This document shows, piece by piece, positions 10,851 through 21,050 of a stretch of DNA of 64,000 nt (position 1 is the first letter of the stretch; every line of letters begins with the position of its first letter). The stretch covers positions 16,676,001 through 16,740,000 of the forward strand of contig JAVHKY010000013.1 in assembly GCA_035079385.1 (NCBI GenBank). Reading direction: 5' to 3'. The position numbers were made by a program, and so were the translations under genes. The DNA comes from Aspidiotus rigidus (lineage: Eukaryota > Arthropoda > Insecta > Hemiptera > Diaspididae). The notes under the pieces were generated by a model. The model had not been told where the DNA came from. It saw only the letters and a list, made by a program, of their open reading frames with translations, and made no database searches.

Positions 10851-11215
10851 CATCGTCTAAACGTGATCGGATGAGGCTCTTGTAAATTTGAATAAGGAGT
10901 TTCCTGTTGCATCCTTTAGAAGGGTGGGAGAGGTATTTTATAATGTTTAGGGCTCGAATGCACGAGGTTTTTAAAATTTTGATGGGTGAGGACCAGTTGA
11001 GTTTGTAATCGAAATGTAAACCTAGTAATTTAGCGGACTGGCGTTCTGTAATTTTGAAGTTCTGTAAAAATAATGGTTGTAAAGAGGGTGTGGGTTTCCG
11101 GGATTTGAATACGATGAAGTAAGTTTTAAGAGATGAAAATCGAAAGCCATTTAGGGAAGTCCAGGAAGTGATAGAGTTTAGTGTTTCTTAAAGTACTCTG
11201 TGAGCTCTTGCAGGA
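10851..11215 (-). pseudogene. Non-LTR reverse transcriptase, thumb segment
   Basis: Minus-strand reading ETLNSITSWTSLNGFRFSS, then KTYFIVFKSRK, and after a gap KLLGLHFDYKLNWSSPIKIL and CNRKLLIQIYKSLIRSRLD. LLGLHFDYKLNW is the RT thumb LGxxxDxxLxW motif, and the preceding W...NGFRFSSxKT is the motif just after the catalytic YADD. The catalytic palm itself is absent: readable homology stops near 11215, so the insertion is 5'-truncated here or decayed. Confidence 0.8.
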
Positions 11216-11640
11216 TTAGAGGATTGGACAGAAATATTAATTTTCAGGGAAGACCGTTATCCGTTGTAAACTGACGGTGAAAAAATATCTACAGTGTCTA
11301 AAAAAGATTCATTTTACAGTATTTAAATGAATTTTGAACATTTTTAAGAATTAAATTGATGTTACTCGAAGGAAACGCAGCGTAGAGTTGAAAAAATATG
11401 ATTGAAACATTTTTAAAAGCACCAAAATGGGTTGATGGGCTCAAAAAGGATAAAAATTTTCCAAAAGCAAAAAATCGCTCGAACTTGTTGGCTTTACTCA
11501 ATTCTTAGGTGAAATTTAGCATAAATTCCGGAAAAAATTATTAAAAAATTCTGAATAACACCCAAATGGTTCAATGGGACCAACAACATTTCTTCAAAAC
11601 AGGAAATTGTTCAGGTTTTCAAGAAAAAAGATCGTGTCCA
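11216..11640. other. Unassigned sequence
   Basis: AT-rich interval between the 5' limit of the non-LTR relic and the 119 bp satellite array. No recognisable gene on either strand. Confidence 0.35.
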
Positions 11641-12740
11641 AAACTAAACAAACACTTCTTCTGTTGTACTGTGGTTGTGGAAGATCAGCTAGGGCAATGT
11701 ATTTGATCGAAGAAGGCAATTTGTGAAGTTTCTCATAGTTCAATGGGATGGAGGAAATAATACTGAGAAGCTTCTCTGTTGATAGCTAGCAGGGAAAGAT
11801 TGGCTGAAGTCCCTACCTGAATAAAAAGGGGAAAATGTGCCCCAATTCTCGTTTTGTTGGCTTCTAAGGAGAATGTGACCGAAAGGCTAGTCTACTGTTG
11901 AATGCTCCCGGAAAGAAGTCGGTGAATGACTTGCAGGCAAACATTCAGATACTCGTTGTTTTCGTGACAATGGAAGGTACAGAAGGTACAGTACCGAGCA
12001 GCACTCGCGGTGAGAGATCAGGTGAAGCCCAGCGTATGATTGGGGTGGGCCAATGCACAACGATTCCTCGATGTTCCAAACGAAGATGGTTGTGCTACAA
12101 AGAAGATTGTTTTCCAATATGAGCTTGTGGAGAGAGATTGGCTAGGTTCCCGCGTGCAAATGAAACGGGCAAATGCACATGAGACGCTCGTTGTTTCCGA
12201 CGAGAATAAAATATGATCAAGACGATCGTCGTCTGTCGGTCACTTGCGGTGAGAGATCAGCTACTGGCCCGCGTAGGGTTAAAGCGGGCAAGTGCACGTG
12301 AGTAACATGTTGTGTTGGACAGTAAATGGAATATGACTGAGAACATCGTCCTCTGTTGATCGCTCGCGGTGAGAGATTAGCTACAGCCTCGTGTGTGGTT
12401 GAGGCGGGCAAGTGCACGAAAGCAGCGCGGTGTTTCAGGCGGTGAATGGATCATGACCGAAAAGATCGTCATCCGTTGTTGGGTTGTGGTGAGAGATTGG
12501 TTAAAGCAGCACATATGATCGAAGCGGGTGCTTTAGCCGATCTCTCACCACAAACTTAGACCAGAGGATGATCTTCTTGGTAACTTTCCTGCCATCGCCC
12601 GGAATAACGAGGAATTCTCATCCAGCTCTGATCGTACCTGGGACTTTAGCCGATCTCTCATCGCGAGCTAACAACGGAGGACGATCTTCTTGACAACATT
12701 CCCTTCACAGTTGGGAATAACGAGGAATTAGGTCTGAAAC
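11640..12740. repeat. 119 bp satellite array with an orientation switch
   Basis: Degenerate units spaced about 119-122 bp, marked by ggtgagagatcagct-like blocks at about 12011, 12130, 12248, 12367 and 12489, each with gcgggcaagtgcac about 30-40 bp later. At about 12513-12535 the array flips: GTGAGAGATTGGTTAAAGC is followed by GCTTTAGCCGATCTCTCAC and further units run in the opposite sense to 12740. The same family recurs at 32480-33150 and 42440-42820. Short open frames inside it are not genes. Confidence 0.75.
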
Positions 12741-12849
12741 CAGGAAATTCATAGAATAAATTGTCCTCTTCCTTTCCTCCTAAATACGCCGTTGATAGGA
12801 GTATAACAGTATAACCTTCTCCATTTGTAAGAAAAATACTCATCATTGT

Positions 12850-13850
12850 TGAAGACTAATTACTCTTCGGTTTCAAATGAAGAAAATTTCGACTTTTAAG
12901 CTACAAAAGTATTTTTATTTTTTGGCGAAAAATAGTCATTAAGACTATTGAAAGTAGTGTTCTGTATCACTGTATAAGTAAGTTCAGAATTGAGCTAAAG
13001 TAATGACGGTGAGGCAAAATTCGTTGAAAACGAGTAAGAAATTTTCAAAATGATAATAATCGCAATTCTGGCTGACTCATCTTCAGGCAGAGTAATATAA
13101 CACGAACAACAAACAAAGAAAAATTAGCTACAACGAGTCATTGAAAAGCCTAAATATAACTATGTAGATACATACTTCGAAACCTCACATTTCTGTTGGA
13201 AAGGAAAAGATTGTTACATTTGTGATGTAAGAAGCATATATGCAACATTTTCCGAAGTTTTTTTTACAAATACAAAATGTTGACGGAATTTTCTGAATTC
13301 TCATGATTATTATTTTTTTTTTTTGTATCTAATTAGGAACGCTATTCATCTGTAATATTGAAACTTTATTCACCATAATTCACAGCGACTGATGACGATT
13401 GCCCTAGTCCTCGTACTTTTTCAACAAAACGTTGAAATTCAATTCTTTCAATTACAATAAGATCACGGAATAGTGGAAAAAAAATGATGTATCTAAGCAC
13501 AAGCCTATTTTCTTTCCTATTTATACCATTTGATAACACACAAACAAAAAAAAAAAGATAAGGAAAACAGTTGCAAAAGAAGGAGTACGACTCATTATAG
13601 CTTTGACCAAAATAGACGTGTGTTGGACAGGAGTCGGGGTGAATTGGAAATCAAGATGTGAATGCGGTGTGAAAATAATGTTTCCGATTGACGTAACGAA
13701 AAAATTGAAGTATTTAAGAGAGCAAAAGTCTTCATTTCCATGAAACCAAATTTTAGTTTCTGATTCGTAATTACTTTATCACTGAGTACTCGCACGTGAA
13801 AATATTTCATACCAGATAATGTTCTCTCAGAATGAAATGTATGCTTTTTA
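12850..13850. other. Unassigned intron sequence
   Basis: AT-rich sequence up to the target site of the Penelope-like element. Nothing recognisable on either strand. Confidence 0.35.
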
Positions 13851-13852
13851 AG

Positions 13853-13864
13853 TCATCGACCTCT
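13853..13864. repeat. Target-site duplication, left (12 bp)
   Basis: TCATCGACCTCT, repeated exactly at 17769-17780 on the other side of the Penelope-like insertion. Confidence 0.8.
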
Positions 13865-13902
13865 TACACGAATCCGTTCCTTTAAGTTACGGCTATCCAT
13901 AC

Positions 13903-15536
13903 TAAACAATAAAGAGGAATACTCCGACGTGGAGTAAAAAATGCAAACCGCAGAAAAAATGAAAATACGACGAGCGCTTTCGGTTAAACAACCATCTTCG
14001 AGCCTGAAATGAAAGCAACTGACGAACAAAAGAGAAGAACGAGGTATTAAGATCGTCCAAACGAGAAATCACGGTGTGAGTCATAAACAAGTTCGATCAG
14101 GCCATCTTCCGGAATATACGAATTAAGAACAGTGATACCGTCAGTGTTGAGATGACGAATTATCTCTATATTCTCGAGGGCGATACGCTTACGGTAGGAA
14201 TTCTCCTTATGGAGGAGCTTTTCGGATCCCTCACGGAAGCTGTGGCCACTGTTTATTAAGTGATCGGCGAAAGCTGACTCCCCCAAGTGTCCCTTCTTCC
14301 AAGACTTCAGGTGCTCAGCTACTCGAACTTTCATTTGGCGGCTGGTCTCACCAATATAAAAGCCTCCACAATCCTCACACTCCAACTTATACACACCACT
14401 CCTCTCATCAACAGGTATGGGGTCCTTCAGTCTCACAAACAACCTCTTGACTGTGGTAGGGTTGTAAAACGCGGGTCTGAAGCCAAACGGGCGAAGGGCC
14501 CGACCCAATTGCTGGGAGAACTTCCCCAAGAAAGGGAGACTGATCCAACGCAAACGGCGATCACGGATCGTGTCTCGGGGGAGGGAGGTGGTGGAATCCA
14601 GGAGGCCCCTCGTAACTTTCCTCCGAACCATCACGTCAACATCAACATTGACCCCATTCACTCTGGCCAGGTGTTTTATTGTGATTAACTCTTTCTTGAA
14701 GGCAGACTGACTCAAAGGAATACGAGTCAGTCTGTGAACTAGGCTATGAAAAGCAGCCATCTTGTGAGCAACAGGACCGAACGAACCACCGTGGACTAAA
14801 ACATCGGTCGTAGTATCTTTCCTGTAAATTCCAAACTTATGGATACCGTCTATTATAGATATCGATAAATCCAAAAAGTTAATGGAAAATACCCCTACTT
14901 CCAACGTAAATTTGATGGAAGGGTACCAGGAATTGAGATACCTCAGAAACTCACCAAGGAGATCTGGGTGACCAGTCCAGGTACATAGAACGTCATCAAC
15001 GTACCTGTGCCAATAATGAATATGATTAAGTAACACCTGGTCCGAGGAAAAGAGGTCAAGTTCAAACTTAGACATGAAGATTTCGGATATGAGAGAGCCT
15101 AGTGGTGATCCAATGGGGATCCCTACCTCGTCAGGGAACTCGAAAAATTTCCCTTCAAATTTACAATAGTTAGGGGACCAGCAAGTATTAAGAAGATCGA
15201 AGAATTCGTGAAGCTCATTATGAGGAATGTTGGCTTTGACGAGTAGCTCACCCATACGCTGGATAGTAGCAGCCTTAGGAATATTCGGGAACAAACCAAC
15301 AACATCAAACGAGCAGATGGTCGTTCCCGGGGGAAGGCTTACATCCTTGAGGACGTCAGTTAAAGAGGCCGAATTCAAGACCGAATGAGGGGATTCAAAA
15401 TCGATACGATTTTTGAACCAACGGTCAAGGAATTTAGCAAGGAGGTAGGTAGGAGAGGAGACGAAAGAAACAACGGGTCGCATCGGGGTATTGTTCTTAT
15501 GCACTTTAGGCAGCCCGTACAAGAGGGGGGGTGTGG
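13903..15536. repeat. Left arm of 1634 bp perfect inverted repeat
   Basis: Pairs base for base with 16135-17768 (left and right coordinates sum to 31671). The 598 bp spacer 15537-16134 holds the N-terminal coding part of the right copy. Divergence begins exactly at 13902 versus 17769 outside and 15537 versus 16134 inside. Confidence 0.9.
14047..15536 (-). CDS. Second, inverted copy of the Penelope-like RT/GIY-YIG frame (more truncated)
   Basis: Encodes the same protein as the right copy from the YGLPKVHK motif to the stop. It therefore has the full palm with YVDD and the complete GIY-YIG domain, but lacks the N-terminal ADKGN region. The amino-acid sequence is identical to the last 490 residues of the right copy. 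Its 5' break abuts the 5' break of the right copy at 15536/15537. It has no start codon of its own and is unlikely to be expressed as a functional enzyme. Confidence 0.9.
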
Positions 15537-17624
15537 AAGTTTGAGGCGAAGTTGAAGGAGAGGAAAAATAAGAAGCTGTCCTCCCTAATGACGGTTAATG
15601 AGGAGGTGGTTGAGGAGGGGGTGAGTGATGGTGTTGTCGTTCATAAATTCCACCCTCCCCTCATAAATAATAGTCAGGTAGTGTTCAATAGTGACGAAAC
15701 ATCCCTCCTTGAGAAAGGTTTGAAGTTCAGTATGCCTCCCCTCAAGAATGATGAAACCTTGGCGAATGTTGTTGCGGATCTTGCGGTTAAGATTGGTCCT
15801 GGTTTCAATACTCAGAAAGTCTGTGCCGAATTAGTCCGTAATAACCCCCTCCCTCGCATGAGTAATAAATTGGGAGGAGTGATTCAGGGTCTAAGGAGGA
15901 AGATGAAAGAGGGAGATTTGATCGTCACTAAGGCTGACAAGGGCAACGCTGTTGTAGTGATGGAGAGATCGGCCTATTCTTCTAAGGTCCATGAAGTCCT
16001 ACAGCAGTGTGGTGCTAAAGAGAGTGAGGATTTCAGCTTTCCCAAGCATGTCAAAGAAGTTAGGTGTGTCATCAACAGGAGTGAGGCTGTTATCAAAACT
16101 CCTGCTTTGAAAAAAGCCCTCCTCGTTCCTAACCCCACACCCCCCCTCTTGTACGGGCTGCCTAAAGTGCATAAGAACAATACCCCGATGCGACCCGTTG
16201 TTTCTTTCGTCTCCTCTCCTACCTACCTCCTTGCTAAATTCCTTGACCGTTGGTTCAAAAATCGTATCGATTTTGAATCCCCTCATTCGGTCTTGAATTC
16301 GGCCTCTTTAACTGACGTCCTCAAGGATGTAAGCCTTCCCCCGGGAACGACCATCTGCTCGTTTGATGTTGTTGGTTTGTTCCCGAATATTCCTAAGGCT
16401 GCTACTATCCAGCGTATGGGTGAGCTACTCGTCAAAGCCAACATTCCTCATAATGAGCTTCACGAATTCTTCGATCTTCTTAATACTTGCTGGTCCCCTA
16501 ACTATTGTAAATTTGAAGGGAAATTTTTCGAGTTCCCTGACGAGGTAGGGATCCCCATTGGATCACCACTAGGCTCTCTCATATCCGAAATCTTCATGTC
16601 TAAGTTTGAACTTGACCTCTTTTCCTCGGACCAGGTGTTACTTAATCATATTCATTATTGGCACAGGTACGTTGATGACGTTCTATGTACCTGGACTGGT
16701 CACCCAGATCTCCTTGGTGAGTTTCTGAGGTATCTCAATTCCTGGTACCCTTCCATCAAATTTACGTTGGAAGTAGGGGTATTTTCCATTAACTTTTTGG
16801 ATTTATCGATCTCTATAATAGACGGTATCCATAAGTTTGGAATTTACAGGAAAGATACTACGACCGATGTTTTAGTCCACGGTGGTTCGTTCGGTCCTGT
16901 TGCTCACAAGATGGCTGCTTTTCATAGCCTAGTTCACAGACTGACTCGTATTCCTTTGAGTCAGTCTGCCTTCAAGAAAGAGTTAATCACAATAAAACAC
17001 CTGGCCAGAGTGAATGGGGTCAATGTTGATGTTGACGTGATGGTTCGGAGGAAAGTTACGAGGGGCCTCCTGGATTCCACCACCTCCCTCCCCCGAGACA
17101 CGATCCGTGATCGCCGTTTGCGTTGGATCAGTCTCCCTTTCTTGGGGAAGTTCTCCCAGCAATTGGGTCGGGCCCTTCGCCCGTTTGGCTTCAGACCCGC
17201 GTTTTACAACCCTACCACAGTCAAGAGGTTGTTTGTGAGACTGAAGGACCCCATACCTGTTGATGAGAGGAGTGGTGTGTATAAGTTGGAGTGTGAGGAT
17301 TGTGGAGGCTTTTATATTGGTGAGACCAGCCGCCAAATGAAAGTTCGAGTAGCTGAGCACCTGAAGTCTTGGAAGAAGGGACACTTGGGGGAGTCAGCTT
17401 TCGCCGATCACTTAATAAACAGTGGCCACAGCTTCCGTGAGGGATCCGAAAAGCTCCTCCATAAGGAGAATTCCTACCGTAAGCGTATCGCCCTCGAGAA
17501 TATAGAGATAATTCGTCATCTCAACACTGACGGTATCACTGTTCTTAATTCGTATATTCCGGAAGATGGCCTGATCGAACTTGTTTATGACTCACACCGT
17601 GATTTCTCGTTTGGACGATCTTAA
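15537..17624 (+). CDS. Penelope-like reverse transcriptase with GIY-YIG endonuclease (5'-truncated)
   Basis: An open frame of about 696 codons with no stop until 17624. It encodes the PLE polyprotein that cuts the target and primes reverse transcription there. Visible parts, numbered from a GTG at 15531: LIVTKADKGNAVVVM (about 130-145); the YGLPKVHK motif; ICSFDVVGLFPNIP with the first catalytic Asp; GIPIGSPLGSLISEIFMSKF; YVDD at 380-383, the catalytic centre; FLDLSI and YRK; then the endonuclease with GVY at 582-584, CEDC just before FYIG at 594-597, and SRQMKVRVAEH. Both halves look intact. The frame opens upstream into the inverted arm with no ATG at a natural start, so the N-terminus is missing (family proteins are usually somewhat longer). 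Stop-free coding suggests a young insertion. Confidence 0.92.
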   Translation, partial: KFEAKLKERKNKKLSSLMTVNEEVVEEGVSDGVVVHKFHPPLINNSQVVFNSDETSLLEKGLKFSMPPLKNDETLANVVADLAVKIGPGFNTQKVCAELVRNNPLPRMSNKLGGVIQGLRRKMKEGDLIVTKADKGNAVVVMERSAYSSKVHEVLQQCGAKESEDFSFPKHVKEVRCVINRSEAVIKTPALKKALLVPNPTPPLLYGLPKVHKNNTPMRPVVSFVSSPTYLLAKFLDRWFKNRIDFESPHSVLNSASLTDVLKDVSLPPGTTICSFDVVGLFPNIPKAATIQRMGELLVKANIPHNELHEFFDLLNTCWSPNYCKFEGKFFEFPDEVGIPIGSPLGSLISEIFMSKFELDLFSSDQVLLNHIHYWHRYVDDVLCTWTGHPDLLGEFLRYLNSWYPSIKFTLEVGVFSINFLDLSISIIDGIHKFGIYRKDTTTDVLVHGGSFGPVAHKMAAFHSLVHRLTRIPLSQSAFKKELITIKHLARVNGVNVDVDVMVRRKVTRGLLDSTTSLPRDTIRDRRLRWISLPFLGKFSQQLGRALRPFGFRPAFYNPTTVKRLFVRLKDPIPVDERSGVYKLECEDCGGFYIGETSRQMKVRVAEHLKSWKKGHLGESAFADHLINSGHSFREGSEKLLHKENSYRKRIALENIEIIRHLNTDGITVLNSYIPEDGLIELVYDSHRDFSFGRS

Positions 17625-17768
17625 TACCTCGTTCTTCTCTTTTGTTCGTCAGTTGCTTTCATTTCAGGCTCGAAGATGGTTGTTTAACCGAAAGCGCTCG
17701 TCGTATTTTCATTTTTTCTGCGGTTTGCATTTTTTACTCCACGTCGGAGTATTCCTCTTTATTGTTTA
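16135..17768. repeat. Right arm of 1634 bp perfect inverted repeat
   Basis: Partner of 13903-15536. It includes the C-terminal 490 codons plus 144 bp of 3' sequence. Confidence 0.9.
17625..17768 (+). other. PLE 3' noncoding region with a hammerhead-like segment
   Basis: Between the RT stop and the end of the element. Around 17668-17704 it reads CTCGAAGATGGTT, a 4 nt loop, AACCGAAA, then CGCTCGTC, which resembles a degenerate hammerhead (CUGANGA, stem II, GAAA, short stem III, GUC) with small indels. PLE terminal repeats are known to carry hammerhead ribozymes. Activity cannot be judged by eye. Confidence 0.35.
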
Positions 17769-17780
17769 TCATCGACCTCT
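17769..17780. repeat. Target-site duplication, right (12 bp)
   Basis: Exact repeat of 13853-13864. Confidence 0.8.
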
Positions 17781-17884
17781 CTGAACTACACGAAACTCGG
17801 TTGATAAGTGTGAAGACAATCATGACAAAAAAATCTAAGTTAGAAGAGATAGAGATTACGAGAGGGGGAAAAAATTAATACTAT

Positions 17885-18755
17885 AATGTTCTGGGGGGGG
17901 GGGTGGGACTTCTCAACAAGGAACCGGTTTTATGGATTTTTTTGAGAAATTTGCCGTGCGCCGTCCGGCGAAAAACTTGAAAAAAATTTTGACTCCTATT
18001 GTATATAGCTTGGAGGATGAAATTTTTTCAGGTCCCTCTCTTATCATCTACAGCTCGGAGAATGCAATTTTTTTTTTGAGAAATTTGCCGTGCGCCGTCC
18101 GGCGAAAAACTTGAAAAAAATTTTGACTCCTATTGTATATAGCTTGGAGGATGAAATTTTTTCAGGTCCCTCTCTTATCATCTACAGCTCGGAGAATGCA
18201 ATTTTTCCAAGTCCCTTTCCATCATATGTCCGTCGAAAAACTTGGAAAAATTGTGACTCCTATTGTATTTAGCTTGGAGGATGGAATCTTTTCAAGTCCC
18301 CCTCCTGTCACATATAGCTCGAGAGTCGGCCTTTTTCAAAGTTTTTTGTCGGACGACGTACGGCAAATTTTTCAAAAAAAAAAACCATAGAACGGGTTCC
18401 CTGTTGAAATTTCGGCTCTCGAGCTTATATGATAGGAGAGGGGCTTAGAAAAACGACGACTTTCTTAACGAAGTTCAACGAGGAACACAGGGAACCTATT
18501 TTATGAGTCAAATTGGATTTGGTATTGAGAAATCAAGAGTGACTAGATCTAGGATAAGACTAGTATGAAGGAGGCCTAAACCTACTCTAAACCTAGCGTC
18601 ATCAGTGACCTTGACCTATTTTAGGGACTTCTATAGCTCGAACTCTTGATCAGACTTAATGCGTACACTCATAAGATTAGCCGCTTCCCACGGAACTGCG
18701 AAGCTTGCGGGATCCTCGCTGCCATTGCAGAGTTTGCAATGCATCTGAATGTTTT
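17885..18755. repeat. Helentron-like element with 134 bp tandem duplication and 3' hairpin
   Basis: Starts near an aaggaaccggttttatgg edge and contains a 134 bp unit repeated in tandem (17944-18077 and 18078-18211, nearly exact; gagaaatttgccgtgcgccg...). The right end has gcgggatcctcgc, then a hairpin TGCCATTGCA-gagtt-TGCAATGCA at about 18720-18742, then CTGA. The same gcggg..cccgc plus tgccattgca hairpin ends the copy at 40488-40530. A terminal hairpin followed by CTRR is a Helitron/Helentron feature. No Rep/helicase frame, so non-autonomous. Confidence 0.55.
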
Positions 18756-18779
18756 TTTTTTTTTTTTTTAACGACTATT

Positions 18780-19400
18780 CAACGGATCATTAGCTCGGGG
18801 AGAGATGTTCGGATTAAATAAATTTGTAGTAATAGGTGAATCGGAGGAAGTTTAAGGTGTTGGTTATGGTTTCTGAGTTATTGTGAGAGACGGATTGAAG
18901 AGGACCAGGGAGTCGGGTATTTTTTAATTGAGCGAATTTTGTTGCAGGGTGAGAAGACCAGAGGTTGTGCCATGATGATGTGATTTGTGAACGGTAGAAT
19001 GATTTTAAGTCATAGACCGGAGAAGAGGAGCGATCATTGTTTGAGGGAAGAAATTGAATACAGGGAAGATGTCAAGGTGTGCAGGAATATGTGAATGCGC
19101 TGTACGAGAGGATTGAAAGAGTGGCTGAGAGAGAGAGAGAGAGAAAGCAGGAGGAATTTACAGGGTCGAGGGAGAAGATTGAGGTGAGTAAGGCAAGTAT
19201 AGATGGCAGTTAGTACGGCAGAATATATGGAGGTTGTGTTTTTCAAACGAAAGTATGATACTCGACCATTGATGGAGAAGGCGTAGCCAGTTATAGAGCC
19301 CGATTTGGAACCATCTCTAAAGCACAAGTTGTGGGAAGGGAAGTCGTTATCAGTTATGTCTTTAATGTGTCTAACATAGATTACATAAGAATGGGTGGGC
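18780..19400 (-). pseudogene. RNase H domain relic of the same non-LTR family
   Basis: Minus-strand reading CFRDGSKSGSITGYAFSING, then TTSIYSAVLTAIYTCLTHLN and PLVQRIHIFLHTL, which aligns with the RNase H at 9652-10323 (CFTDGSKSGNRAAYAYSVNG, YTTELMAILACLSHL, PLIQRIHLLL). The catalytic Glu is lost (AVL for TEL), and the third acid lies in a segment replaced by a (ga)n tract near 19128-19145. A dead, 5'-truncated copy inside the SLC6 intron. Confidence 0.78.
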
Positions 19401-20110
19401 CTGAAAAATGTTGTGTCCTTGAACTACACATGAACAGAAAATGAAGAACCTAGTATGGTGTCATCAACACCTGGGTTACACCCAATGTTGATATGACCCT
19501 TTAATGACATTGTTTACGAAAATAGGAGGGGGTGAACTTGAGAAATTTAGCATCCATGAAACATGTATGAATACAGAAGCAAAGCCTAGTATGACGTCAT
19601 CAATGACCTTGGATACATCAGAAGTTGGTATATGATCAACAGAGTCGATTTAATATGATCTATCAAATAGGAGACATTGTTCAGGCCAATAGGAGTGAGT
19701 GAGCCTGAAAAATGTTGCACAGCCTAGTAAGACGCCTTGAATGATCTGGGATACATCAGAAGTTGATATGATCAACAGAATTGATTTATTATGATCGCTA
19801 AAATCGGAGACATTGTTCAGGTTAATAGAAGGGGGGGGGGGGGAAGGTAAAACATTTGAGTGTCTTTGAAGTAAGTATGATGACGTCATCCAATGACTTG
19901 GGTACACCAGAAGTTGATATGATCAACAGAACTGACCGAATTTGATCCACAAACTTGGGTGGCCTATAAGAATGGGCGAGTTTGAGAAATTTAGCGTTCT
20001 TGAACTATTAATGAACAGAGAATGAAGAAACTAGTGTGGCGTCATCAATGATCTGGGATACATCAGAAGTTGATATGATCAAAAGAATCGATTTGAAATG
20101 ATCGATAAAA
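19380..20110. repeat. 140-155 bp degenerate tandem repeat
   Basis: Units marked by gatacatcagaagttgatatgatcaacaga at 19612, 19750, 19902 (variant) and 20057, spaced 138, 152 and 155 bp. Each unit also has a gacgtcatcaatgac-like block and gcctgaaaaatgtt or gagtttgagaaattt. Open frames across it are repeat artefacts. Confidence 0.7.
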
Positions 20111-21050
20111 TCTGAGACTTTGTGAAAGTTCACACGAGATGGGGTGCAAGCACAGAGTAGCTGAGCCATTAAACGGTTAGCTTCTAAAATAGGGCGAGCA
20201 TATACAAATAAAATCCTACAACGAGTATCTCGGTGGACTGTCTTAGTATTTTTTAGTGCAATTAATGTTGATCCATCAAAAATAAAGTATTTAAAATCAT
20301 AATAAGTACTACAGGGTATAGAACCCAAAATTTTTCAGAAAATACAAAGTCAAGACTTCTTTTCCGGACGCTTTAAATCTGCGGGACAGGAACGATATGT
20401 ATAAAAGAGGAGAGTAACTAACGATAATTACATGACATCCGTTGAGCATGGGGGAGGTATGGGATGGAGCGGAAGTGAACAAATGAAATGCCAGCTACGT
20501 AGAAGCGCAATAGAATCTGAAGTCTTATCAAAATAATTAGAACTTTGAGGGTACGTCTATAAAACTTTAAAAAGCCATTCATTTAATCGCGCAGTGAGGT
20601 ACCTACTTGTGCGTAATTCTGATGAAATTCAGTCATTGTACAACTATTAAGAAATAGGTACCGTATACTGCACTCGTCGTTGTTGGCCGAAGGATCGCGC
20701 ACGCGAAATCGCTCGGGGTTTAATTAAATTAATATCATATTGTTAACCTACACTATGTTCTAATTTGACCGTCAAACCGCTAATGGGAACATTATTATTA
20801 TTGTGCTGCGTGATTTACGAGCTCATCACGGTGTGACGATAATATAGTCGCAAATTTTTTTCTTCTTCTCTCACACTCTGTCGTCGAACGGACGCGAAAC
20901 AACTAAACGACTGCATTTCCTCGCATAAAATATACTGACGTGCAGGTACTTAAAGTACTGAAGAAAGGAGGGGAGGGAACGCAAGTGCAAACAAATCCAT
21001 TAATATGTGCGGTAAACATCGAGACGGAAAGTGATATTTTATATACGTAC
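20111..21050. other. Unassigned intron sequence next to the TM1 exon
   Basis: No repeat unit or protein recognised. It ends at the SLC6 donor. Confidence 0.4.

Larger units (their letters stand above)
13865..17768. mobile_element. Penelope-like element, two head-to-head copies with target duplication
   Basis: A 3904 bp insertion bounded by the 12 bp direct repeat TCATCGACCTCT at 13853-13864 and 17769-17780, which I read as the target-site duplication. The right copy (15537-17768, plus) and the left copy (13903-15536, minus) are 5'-truncated at different points and joined 5' to 5'. The shared 1634 bp is an inverted repeat with no difference seen, because even out-of-phase open frames are identical in both arms. 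A 38 bp extra sequence (13865-13902) lies outside the left arm. Inverted partial copies and a short one-sided extension are known PLE traits (established for Penelope); the reading of this copy is inference. Confidence 0.9.
2743..21050 (-). other. 18.3 kb SLC6 intron hosting nested transposons
   Basis: The interval between the TM1 and TM2 exons of the SLC6 gene. The donor GTACGT and the acceptor ttgttacag are both consensus and the codon phases match, so this is read as one intron. It contains the RNase H non-LTR family, a TIR transposon, MITEs, 119 bp satellite units and the palindromic Penelope-like element listed separately. Confidence 0.75.

Noticed and set aside
11640..12740. CRISPR-like spaced repeats
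   Set aside because: Units are ~119 bp degenerate satellites in eukaryotic DNA with no conserved short repeat plus unique spacers.
15531..15536. GTG at 15531 as the start of the RT
   Set aside because: It lies in the inverted arm of the other copy; the coding frame is simply open across the truncation junction.
16983..17384. A 133-codon minus-strand frame (and its twin at 14287-14688)
   Set aside because: Antisense shadow of the Penelope-like RT coding sequence.
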